Part shown: piece by piece, positions 1 to 4,688 of the stretch | Numbering within the stretch: the stretch's first letter is position 1 | Layout of the letters: each line of letters starts with the position of its first letter | Origin: Syntrophomonas sp. | GTDB lineage: Bacteria; Bacillota; Syntrophomonadia; Syntrophomonadales; Syntrophomonadaceae | Direction: 5' to 3' | Assembly: GCA_028693695.1 (NCBI GenBank) | Contig: JAQUUV010000036.1 | Span: forward strand, 6,869-13,477 | Length of the DNA: 6,609 bases | Translations under genes and position numbers: made by a program | Notes under the pieces: generated by a model | What the model was told of the DNA's origin: nothing | The model's input: the letters and a program-made list of their open reading frames with translations, nothing else | Databases searched by the model: none

Positions 1-34
1 CATCAAAACCGGTGATCCCTGATTTCAGTAACAT
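1..34 (-). CDS. N-terminal 11 codons of an unidentified protein, cut by the window edge
   Basis: An ATG at 34-32 opens a frame reading MLLKSGITGFD before the window ends. It is called as a real start because AGGAG (47-43) lies 8 nt upstream inside a purine-rich run (53-41, AAGGAGAGGAGAG), which is a strong ribosome binding site with normal spacing. It is also preceded by a long non-coding gap that holds a candidate promoter and a structured leader. Eleven residues are too few to assign a family, and I do not recognise the protein. It lies downstream of gdhA on the same strand but beyond the gdhA terminator, so it probably belongs to a separate transcript. Confidence 0.7.
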   Translation of the reverse strand, partial: MLLKSGITGFD

Positions 35-81
35 ATCTTACTCTCCTCTCCTTATTGAGTAAAGTACATATAACAAAAACT

Positions 82-112
82 AAGTAGGGGGGTTCTACTC
101 CCCTACTTTTTT
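82..112 (-). terminator. GC-rich hairpin with T-tracts on both sides; terminator or leader attenuator
   Basis: AGTAGGGG (83-90) pairs perfectly with CCCCTACT (100-107), extended by 82-108 and by inner pairs 91-99 (wobble), 92-98 and 93-97, leaving a 3-nt loop. On the plus strand it is followed at once by six T (107-112). On the minus strand the stem is followed by TAG and then TTTTT. It lies 48 nt upstream of the ATG at 34, within the probable 5' leader of that gene. It could therefore be a backup terminator for gdhA read-through, a bidirectional terminator, or an attenuator. The hairpin is seen directly; its role is inferred. Confidence 0.6.
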
Positions 113-150
113 AACAATTTGACAAATCCCTACCCCTTTATTGATAAAAA

Positions 151-179
151 TTCATAATCTAAAAAATAAAGACTAACAA
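151..179 (-). promoter_or_regulatory. Candidate promoter for the truncated gene at 1-34
   Basis: On the minus strand TTGTTA (-35, 179-174) and TATGAA (-10, 156-151) are separated by exactly 17 nt. Each hexamer matches four of six consensus positions. Initiation near 144 would give a leader of about 110 nt that includes the hairpin at 82-108. The region is AT-rich, so hexamer matches by chance are common and the call is tentative. Confidence 0.3.
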
Positions 180-315
180 TGATAATTCCACCCTAAATGA
201 GTAAATTCCTTTATAATATGCCAAGGATTATCATACAAATACTTTGCTATTTTTAGCTTTACTGACTATTTACGACTTGTTTTTCCACGAATCAGCTAAT
301 TATTTGAACAAGAAA

Positions 316-349
316 GCATCTCCGAGAGAATATTTCTTCAGGAAGATGC
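316..349 (-). other. Imperfect hairpin downstream of gdhA, possible second terminator
   Basis: GCATCT (316-321) pairs with AGATGC (344-349). With small bulges the stem continues through CC/GG and GAGAA/TTCTT-like pairs to a TAT loop at 331-333, giving about 15 pairs in total. On the minus strand the stem is followed by TTTCTTGTTC, a weak T-rich tail. It lies about 40 nt beyond the gdhA terminator and could be a backup terminator or an RNA 3'-end structure. Confidence 0.4.
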
Positions 350-380
350 CTATTTATAACGAACGATATATTATTGAGCA

Positions 381-407
381 TTAAAAGAGGGGCCCATACA
401 GGCCCCT
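381..407 (-). terminator. Rho-independent terminator of gdhA
   Basis: AGGGGCC (388-394) pairs with GGCCCCT (401-407) around a 6-nt loop. It is a perfect 7-bp, mostly G-C stem, and on the minus strand it is followed by CTTTTAA. It starts 37 nt past the gdhA stop codon, the expected place for the end of the gdhA transcript. The T-tract is short, so some read-through is possible. Confidence 0.75.
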
Positions 408-443
408 GCTTAGTTTTATCTATTTACAAATTTGACAAGTATT

Positions 444-1775
444 TTATACTGCGCCCTGAGCACGCATTGCTTCGGCCACTTTTAAGAACCCAGCAATATT
501 AGCTCCAGCTACTAAATTACCTTCAAAGCCATATTCCTTGGCAGCTTCACTCGACTTCTTATAAATATTAACCATAATGTCTTTCAGTTTGGCATCTACT
601 TCTTCGAACGTCCAGGAATATCTCATGCTATTCTGGGACATTTCCAGAGCTGATACGGCTACTCCACCTGCGTTGGCAGCCTTGGCTGGGCCAAAGAGTA
701 CTCCATTATCATGTAATACCTTAACTGCTTCTGGAGTTGAAGGCATATTAGCACCTTCTGCTACTGCTATACAGCCATTAGCGACTAGAGCCTTGGCATC
801 CTGCTCATCCAGTTCGTTCTGGGTGGCGCTGGGCAGAGCTATATCGCATTTAACAGTCCATATTCCGTTACCTTCAAAATATTTAGCGCTGCTACGTTCT
901 GCAACATAATCACTACATCTTTTTCTCTCAACTTCTTTTATACGTTTGATGAGGTCCAGGTCTACCCCAGCTTCATCCACAAAGTAACCGTTCGAATCGC
1001 TCATGGCCACTACTTTAGCGCCCAGTTCCATAGCCTTCTGGGCAGCATAGATGGCAACATTGCCAGATCCAGATATAACCACAGTCTTTCCCTGGAATGA
1101 TTGGCCTTTGGCCTTTAACATTTCTTCCGTAAAGTAAACCAACCCATATCCGGTTGCTTCAGTTCTAGCTAAGCTTCCGCCCCAGGTTAGGCCTTTGCCG
1201 GTTAATACGCCTTCATAGGAATTTTTAATTTTCTTATACTGACCGAATAGGAAGCCGATTTCCCGTCCGCCCACACCGATATCACCGGCTGGTACATCCG
1301 AGTCAGCACCGATATGTCTATACAGTTCAGTCATGAAACTCTGACAAAACTTCATTACTTCATTATCAGACTTACCCTTAGGATCAAAGTCGCTGCCGCC
1401 TTTAGCTCCGCCTATAGGCAGGCCGGTAAGTGAATTCTTTAATATCTGCTCAAAGCCTAAAAACTTGATTATCGATAAATTAACTGAGGGATGAAGCCTT
1501 AGCCCTCCCTTGTAGGGTCCAATGGCGCTATTGAACTGAATTCTAAAGCCCCTGTTCACCTGTACTTTACCATTATCATCCAGCCAAGGTACTCTAAACA
1601 TGACTTGCCGTTCGGGTTCTACCAATCTCTCCAGAACTGCACTCTGAACATATTCAGGATGCTTCTCAATTACTGGGCCCATTGCTTCAAAAACTTCTGT
1701 TACTGCTTGAATAAATTCTGGTTGACCAGGATTCGTTTGCTTAACCTTTTCCAATACACTCTCAACATAAGACAT
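444..1775 (-). CDS. gdhA: Glutamate dehydrogenase, hexameric (probably NADP-linked)
   Basis: Interconverts 2-oxoglutarate plus ammonium and glutamate using a nicotinamide cofactor in the cytosol. The 443-residue length and end-to-end similarity match the E. coli GdhA and Clostridium symbiosum GDH family. Counted from the ATG at 1775, visible residues are K89 (IGPYKGG), K113, the catalytic lysine K125 (GGAKGGSDFDP) and D165 (PAGDIG), the numbers used for the clostridial enzyme. The Rossmann loop GSGNVA is near 236-241. The following SDSNG resembles the SDSSG of the NADP-dependent E. coli enzyme rather than the SGPDG of the NAD-dependent C. symbiosum enzyme, so NADP(H) use is inferred. The upstream in-frame ATG at 1784 is rejected because AGGAGG (1791-1786) would be 1 nt away; from 1775 the spacing is 10 nt. 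The gene has its own promoter, lies 150 nt after nfnB and ends at a hairpin terminator. Confidence 0.96.
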   Translation of the reverse strand: MSYVESVLEKVKQTNPGQPEFIQAVTEVFEAMGPVIEKHPEYVQSAVLERLVEPERQVMFRVPWLDDNGKVQVNRGFRIQFNSAIGPYKGGLRLHPSVNLSIIKFLGFEQILKNSLTGLPIGGAKGGSDFDPKGKSDNEVMKFCQSFMTELYRHIGADSDVPAGDIGVGGREIGFLFGQYKKIKNSYEGVLTGKGLTWGGSLARTEATGYGLVYFTEEMLKAKGQSFQGKTVVISGSGNVAIYAAQKAMELGAKVVAMSDSNGYFVDEAGVDLDLIKRIKEVERKRCSDYVAERSSAKYFEGNGIWTVKCDIALPSATQNELDEQDAKALVANGCIAVAEGANMPSTPEAVKVLHDNGVLFGPAKAANAGGVAVSALEMSQNSMRYSWTFEEVDAKLKDIMVNIYKKSSEAAKEYGFEGNLVAGANIAGFLKVAEAMRAQGAV

Positions 1776-1784
1776 TTTTTGCAT

Positions 1785-1792
1785 TCCTCCTT
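1785..1792 (-). promoter_or_regulatory. Ribosome binding site that decides the gdhA start
   Basis: The minus strand reads AAGGAGGA at 1792-1785, a near-perfect Shine-Dalgarno sequence. It abuts the ATG at 1784 (1 nt from AGGAGG), too close for initiation, and lies 10 nt before the ATG at 1775. The second ATG is therefore preferred. Confidence 0.75.
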
Positions 1793-1840
1793 CGAAATAC
1801 TTTATTATTAAGTTATTGACATTTGAAAGAGCTAAGCAAA

Positions 1841-1868
1841 ATTATAAGTTTTATACGAATAAAGTAAA
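1841..1868 (-). promoter_or_regulatory. Promoter of gdhA
   Basis: The minus strand carries a perfect TATAAT (-10, 1846-1841) preceded after 16 nt by TTTACT (-35, 1868-1863, four of six consensus bases). Initiation near 1834 would give a leader of roughly 60 nt with the strong ribosome binding site at its end. An overlapping TATAAA at 1855-1850 is an alternative -10. No terminator separates nfnB from gdhA, so read-through from nfnAB may add to this promoter. Confidence 0.6.
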
Positions 1869-1880
1869 TAGCTTTTGGCC

Positions 1881-1918
1881 AGATATACTGTATGCATGAT
1901 ATTCATCAATCTATATCT
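1881..1918. promoter_or_regulatory. Inverted repeat upstream of gdhA, possible operator
   Basis: AGATATA (1881-1887) and TATATCT (1912-1918) are perfect inverted arms 24 nt apart. Between them lie a smaller dyad ATGA-TAT-TCAT (1896-1906) and, overlapping the first arm, ATACTGTAT (1885-1893), which is palindromic around its centre. No T-tract follows on the minus strand (GGCCAAAAGC), so it is a poor terminator. Its position just upstream of the gdhA -35 suits a protein-binding site. The 10-mer TATACTGTAT (1884-1893) closely matches one upstream of nfnA. Confidence 0.35.
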
Positions 1919-1927
1919 TCATTTTTA

Positions 1928-3319
1928 TTATCTCATTAGGTACTCATGTATTGCCCGGGCAGCTTTTTTTCCAGCACCCATGGCTTGTATCACCGTAGCA
2001 GCTCCGGTCACAATGTCTCCTCCGGCAAATACACCCGTCTTGTTGGTCTTGCCGGTCGCTTCCTCGGCAATAATATTACCGTGACGGTTCACAGCTAAAT
2101 CCGGTGTAGTCTGAGAAACAAGAGGATTGGGGCCCTGACCAATTGCCATGATAACTGTATCCATCTCCATTTCGTATTCCGAGCCCGGAATTACGACCGG
2201 TCTTCTGCGACCTGATTCATCCGGCTCTCCCAGTTCATACTTCTGGCAGACCAGGGATTTCACCCACCCGTTTTCATCCCCAATAATCTCCACTGGACTG
2301 GTCAATATTCGAATTTGCACTCCCTCTTCGCGCGCATGTTCAATCTCTTCGTCGCGGGCGGGCATTTCTTTTTCCGTACGCCGGTAAACGATGGTTGATT
2401 CGGCAGCTCCAAGACGCAAAGCGGTTCGCGCACTATCCATCGCTACATTGCCCGCTCCAATTACCGCTACTTTCCGCCCAATCCTTATGGGGGTCAAGTA
2501 TTCTGGAAAAAGGTAGCCTTTCATCAAATTGGTACGCGTCAAAAACTCGTTAGCAGAATATACCCCGTTATAATTTTCCCCGGGAATATTCATAAAATTC
2601 GGTAATCCTGCACCGGTTCCCACAAATACCGCATCATAGCCACCGGAAAGCAACTCATCTATGGTGTTAATCTTACCAACTACAGTGTTGGTCTGAATAT
2701 CTACACCTAGTTCCTTAATATTATCAATTTCCTGCTGCACGATGGACTTAGGCAAACGGAACTCAGGAATTCCATAGACCAGCACCCCACCCGGCGTATG
2801 TAATGCCTCCATAACGGTAACCTTATGACCCAGCAGAGCCAAATCAGCGGCTGCAGTGAGCCCGGAAGGACCCGAACCTACAATTGCTACTTTTTTGCCG
2901 CTGGATGGAATTTGTTCAGACTGCTGGCCGCTGCCAGATGTCTCATCAGCCAAAAATCTTTCCAGGCGCCCTATTGCTACCGGCTGTTGTTTTTTACCCA
3001 AAATGCAATGCTTTTCGCATTGGCTTTCTTGGGGACAAACCCGACCGCAGATACCCGGCAAATTATTTTTCTCCTTAATCTTCGCAATAGCCTGAGAATA
3101 ATTCTTTTCCTGTATAAACTTAATAAAAGCGGGTATATCTACTTCTACCGGACAACCATCTACACACAGCGGCTTTTTACAACTCAGACACCTGGAGGCT
3201 TCCAGGATAGCGTGTTCCTCAGTGTATCCCAACGAGACTTCAGTGAAATTCTTAACCCTTTCCTGTGCCTCCTGCAACGGCATAGGCTGGCGCGGAGGTC
3301 TTACTTTTGATTTTGGCAA
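1928..3319 (-). CDS. nfnB: NfnB, large subunit of NADH-dependent reduced ferredoxin:NADP+ oxidoreductase
   Basis: Large subunit of the cytosolic flavin-based electron-bifurcating transhydrogenase that couples NADPH, NAD+ and ferredoxin. The 463 residues match the family size. The N-terminal ferredoxin-like domain holds C44, C47, C52, C56 and C91, C95, C101, C105 for two [4Fe-4S] clusters; E98 in CPQES fits the glutamate ligand reported for the proximal cluster in Thermotoga maritima NfnL. The first Rossmann fold (VGSGPSG, 147-153, with E171) binds FAD. The second (IGAGNVA, 287-293, then VYRRTEKEMPAR) binds NADP(H). The FAD-closing motif FAGGD is at 431-435. The fold is shared with the glutamate synthase small subunit, but pairing with an NfnA-type partner and the absence of a large gltA-like subunit favour Nfn. 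The start is TTG (3319-3317), forced by an in-frame TGA just upstream and supported by GGAGGTGA. The start overlaps nfnA by 19 nt, implying translational coupling. Confidence 0.9.
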   Translation of the reverse strand: MPKSKVRPPRQPMPLQEAQERVKNFTEVSLGYTEEHAILEASRCLSCKKPLCVDGCPVEVDIPAFIKFIQEKNYSQAIAKIKEKNNLPGICGRVCPQESQCEKHCILGKKQQPVAIGRLERFLADETSGSGQQSEQIPSSGKKVAIVGSGPSGLTAAADLALLGHKVTVMEALHTPGGVLVYGIPEFRLPKSIVQQEIDNIKELGVDIQTNTVVGKINTIDELLSGGYDAVFVGTGAGLPNFMNIPGENYNGVYSANEFLTRTNLMKGYLFPEYLTPIRIGRKVAVIGAGNVAMDSARTALRLGAAESTIVYRRTEKEMPARDEEIEHAREEGVQIRILTSPVEIIGDENGWVKSLVCQKYELGEPDESGRRRPVVIPGSEYEMEMDTVIMAIGQGPNPLVSQTTPDLAVNRHGNIIAEEATGKTNKTGVFAGGDIVTGAATVIQAMGAGKKAARAIHEYLMR

Positions 3320-4152
3320 TGCCCATCACCTCCACAACTACAAGTTTCCATCGCCATTTTCTCTTCCTTCCCAAACATGCGGGCACGCATCTGGGCTATA
3401 TTCCAATCCACCAAATGCCCGTCAAATTCAGGTCCATCCACACAGGCGAACTTAGTTTCTTCTCCTATGACTACCCGGCAAGCTCCGCACATGCCTGTCC
3501 CATCCACCATAATGGGGTTCATACTTACCAAGGTCTTTATCTGATATGGTCTGGTAGCTTCCGCGACAGCCTTCATCATAGGCAAAGGACCAATGGCGAT
3601 CACTAAATCAATTGGCTTATTGTTTTCAATAAATTGCAGCAATATATCTGTAACTAAACCTTTTTCGCCTGCCGAACCGTCATCAGTCGCTATCCATATC
3701 CTATCACTAACTGCCTGCATTTCTTCTGTTAAGATTAGGTAGTCCTGGCTGCGAGCTCCGATAATGGAGATAACCTCGTTACCCGCCTGTTTTAGAGCCC
3801 GAGTGATGGGATAGACGGGAGCAACCCCAACCCCCCCTCCTATGCAAATTACTCGTCCCAGATTCGCTATTTCTGAAGGCCTCCCCAGAGGACCAACCAA
3901 ATCCAGAATATAATCTTCTACTTCCATTTTTCCCAGATCCTTCGTACTACGTCCTACTTCCTGAAAAATTAGCGTGAGCAAGCCTCGGGAACGATCAAAA
4001 TCAGCAACCGTAAGAGGAATCCTTTCCCCTCGTTCATTTATACGCAAGATGATAAACTGTCCAGGTTGAACGCGCGCGGCAATCTCAGGTGCCAAAACCT
4101 TAAATAATTTGAGCGAAGGTGCTAATACTATTTTTTCCACTATTTTGAACAA
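3301..4152 (-). CDS. nfnA: NfnA, small subunit of NADH-dependent reduced ferredoxin:NADP+ oxidoreductase
   Basis: Small subunit that exchanges electrons with NAD(H) and passes them to the NfnB flavin. It is a ferredoxin-NADP-reductase/PyrK-like fold of 283 residues, the usual size. Visible parts are the FAD-binding RIPLT (44-48), the nucleotide-binding GGGVGVAP (105-112), TDDGSAGEKG (156-165) and a C-terminal [2Fe-2S] site with C222, C225 and C237. The fourth ligand position, cysteine in PyrK, is D217 (VDGTGMCGAC). This agrees with the aspartate ligand described for Nfn small subunits and is the best evidence for Nfn over PyrK or other homologues. The start is TTG (4152-4150): AAGGAG lies 7 nt upstream and an in-frame TGA blocks longer forms. 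The last residues form an unusual tail, TCSCGGDGHC (270-279). The gene precedes nfnB, in the usual order, and follows an AT-rich regulatory gap. Confidence 0.9.
   Translation of the reverse strand: MFKIVEKIVLAPSLKLFKVLAPEIAARVQPGQFIILRINERGERIPLTVADFDRSRGLLTLIFQEVGRSTKDLGKMEVEDYILDLVGPLGRPSEIANLGRVICIGGGVGVAPVYPITRALKQAGNEVISIIGARSQDYLILTEEMQAVSDRIWIATDDGSAGEKGLVTDILLQFIENNKPIDLVIAIGPLPMMKAVAEATRPYQIKTLVSMNPIMVDGTGMCGACRVVIGEETKFACVDGPEFDGHLVDWNIAQMRARMFGKEEKMAMETCSCGGDGHCQNQK
3326..3333 (-). promoter_or_regulatory. Ribosome binding site of nfnB, inside the nfnA coding sequence
   Basis: GGAGGTGA on the minus strand (3333-3326) is a full-strength Shine-Dalgarno sequence 6 nt before the TTG at 3319. 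In the nfnA frame the same bases encode the Gly-Gly-Asp of the cysteine-rich tail. It identifies TTG as the true nfnB start: the next in-frame ATG (codon 13) has no such site, and an in-frame TGA blocks any upstream start. Confidence 0.85.
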
Positions 4153-4159
4153 GTTACCA

Positions 4160-4165
4160 CTCCTT
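4160..4165 (-). promoter_or_regulatory. Ribosome binding site supporting the TTG start of nfnA
   Basis: AAGGAG (4165-4160, minus strand) is 7 nt upstream of TTG at 4152-4150. The reading frame is closed by TGA shortly upstream with no ATG or GTG between. The resulting N-terminus (MFKIVEKIVLAPSLKLFKV) aligns with the usual beginning of this family. Confidence 0.8.
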
Positions 4166-4216
4166 CAGCTTTGTGCATTGGACTTATCCAACGTAAAATA
4201 ACTTAAATAATTTCAT

Positions 4217-4242
4217 TTTATACATTATAAAATAAATGTAAA
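4217..4242 (-). promoter_or_regulatory. Probable promoter region of nfnAB
   Basis: The minus strand contains TTTACA (4242-4237, five of six to TTGACA), a perfect TATAAT (4229-4224) and TATAAA (4222-4217). No ideal pair exists: TTTACA to TATAAA is 14 nt and to TATAAT is only 7 nt. The region follows a terminator and precedes a strong ribosome binding site, so a promoter is expected here. Poor spacing may mean that an activator is needed, which would fit the dyad just upstream. Confidence 0.45.
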
Positions 4243-4250
4243 TACCATTG

Positions 4251-4275
4251 TATAAGGTATATTGTATTCCTTATA
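4251..4275. promoter_or_regulatory. 25-bp dyad upstream of nfnAB, candidate operator
   Basis: TATAAGG (4251-4257) and CCTTATA (4269-4275) are perfect inverted arms. Inside them ATA (4259-4261) mirrors TAT (4265-4267) around TTG, so only the pair 4258/4268 and the centre break the symmetry. ATTGTAT also occurs twice, at 4247-4253 and 4261-4267, exactly 14 bp apart. The element lies between the ylbF-family terminator and the -35-like TTTACA, and no T-tract follows on the minus strand, so a protein-binding site is more likely than a terminator. The regulator is unknown; it does not match the Rex consensus. Confidence 0.5.
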
Positions 4276-4282
4276 TATGGAT

Positions 4283-4304
4283 AAAAAAAAAGGGCGACGC
4301 CCTT
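4283..4304 (-). terminator. Strong Rho-independent terminator ending unit 1
   Basis: AAGGGC (4290-4295) pairs with GCCCTT (4299-4304) around a 3-nt loop. On the minus strand the stem runs directly into a tract of eight T ending at 4283. It begins 9 nt after the stop codon of the YlbF-family gene and separates unit 1 from nfnAB. Confidence 0.9.
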
Positions 4305-4313
4305 GAAGAAAAT

Positions 4314-4661
4314 TTATTCAGTAAATCCGCTCTCTATGCTCTTCTGAATGATCTGCTGAATATCTGTGAACATTTGCACAAACAACCCTTCGGCATTAAA
4401 AAATTCAGCAATTGACTTATCCCGATTCAATTTCGCGTACTCCAAAGTCACCTCGGTCACTTTATCATCGGCTGGAGTTTGTCCTAGTATCTGGGCTTGA
4501 TTTACTTCCATCTGGCGGATACGGAATTGGCGAATTTTTTCTTCCGCTTCAGGATTTTGCTGCAATTGTTTTTGGGCTAGCACATAACGCTGGTAGGTTT
4601 CACTATCCTGTATGGCTCGAGCCAATTCATGAGCCTTGTCATAAGGATTTTGGTTTAACAT
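4314..4661 (-). CDS. YlbF/YheA-family protein, small helical, function unknown
   Basis: A 115-residue protein that is almost entirely charged and glutamine-rich helix, with no signal peptide or membrane segment. The pattern of an N-terminal YDKAHELARAI-like helix, a SETYQRYVLAQKQL segment and a central EKIRQFRIRQMEVNQAQ helix is typical of the Firmicutes YlbF/YmcA/YheA family. In Bacillus subtilis YlbF and YmcA act with YaaT on RNase Y and developmental control. This protein has no cysteine at all, so it cannot carry the cysteine-bound Fe-S clusters reported for that complex. Its size is closest to YheA (about 117 residues), whose role is unclear. The ATG at 4661 is supported by AGGCGGTG 8 nt or less upstream, an SD with one mismatch. 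It is the last gene of unit 1, 27 nt after the exchanger gene, followed at once by a strong terminator. Confidence 0.85.
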   Translation of the reverse strand: MLNQNPYDKAHELARAIQDSETYQRYVLAQKQLQQNPEAEEKIRQFRIRQMEVNQAQILGQTPADDKVTEVTLEYAKLNRDKSIAEFFNAEGLFVQMFTDIQQIIQKSIESGFTE

Positions 4662-4688
4662 TATTTACACCGCCTTTTAATTTTTTCT

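Larger units (their letters stand above)
35..443. other. 409-bp AT-rich intergenic region between gdhA and the truncated gene
   Basis: No convincing coding frame is present on either strand. From right to left the region holds the gdhA terminator (388-407), an imperfect hairpin (316-349), an inverted repeat ATGATAAT(T)CC at 179-189 with GGATTATCAT at 225-234, a candidate minus-strand promoter (151-179), a GC-rich hairpin with poly-T on both sides (82-112) and the ribosome binding site of the next gene (41-53). The stretch 235-315 shows nothing beyond low-complexity AT-rich sequence. Confidence 0.6.

Noticed and set aside
119..148. Plus-strand TTGACA followed after 18 nt by GATAAA
   Set aside because: The -35 is perfect but the -10 is weak. 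It would drive transcription into the 3' side of gdhA with no gene or RNA structure to support it. TTGACA here belongs to the AT-rich palindrome ATTTGACAAAT (117-127).
246..257. Short hairpin GCTA-TTTT-TAGC
   Set aside because: A stem of only four pairs is unstable and ordinary in AT-rich sequence.
116..438. Ten-base repeat AATTTGACAA at 116-125 and 429-438
   Set aside because: Two copies of a short AT-rich word in a 300-bp AT-rich region are not significant. Nothing else flanks them in common.
577..909. Plus-strand open frame of 110 codons inside gdhA
   Set aside because: It is the antisense shadow of a well-conserved gene, has no ribosome binding site that I could see, and the protein resembles no family I know.
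1881..1918. Inverted repeat considered as the nfnAB terminator
   Set aside because: The stem is all weak AT-rich pairs with a 24-nt loop, and no T-tract follows on the minus strand, so it is a poor terminator. It is kept only as a possible operator.
2825..3310. Plus-strand open frame of 161 codons opposite nfnB
   Set aside because: It lies entirely antisense to conserved cysteine and FAD motifs of NfnB. Its composition looks like reverse translation of that gene, with no recognisable domain.
1928..4152. nfnAB read as a glutamate synthase small subunit with a ferredoxin reductase or PyrK
   Set aside because: There is no large glutamate synthase subunit or pyrD nearby. The D217 ligand, the gene order and the subunit lengths fit Nfn better.
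4251..4275. Dyad considered as a Rex (redox sensor) site
   Set aside because: The sequence lacks the TTGTGAA/TTCACAA arms of the Rex consensus.
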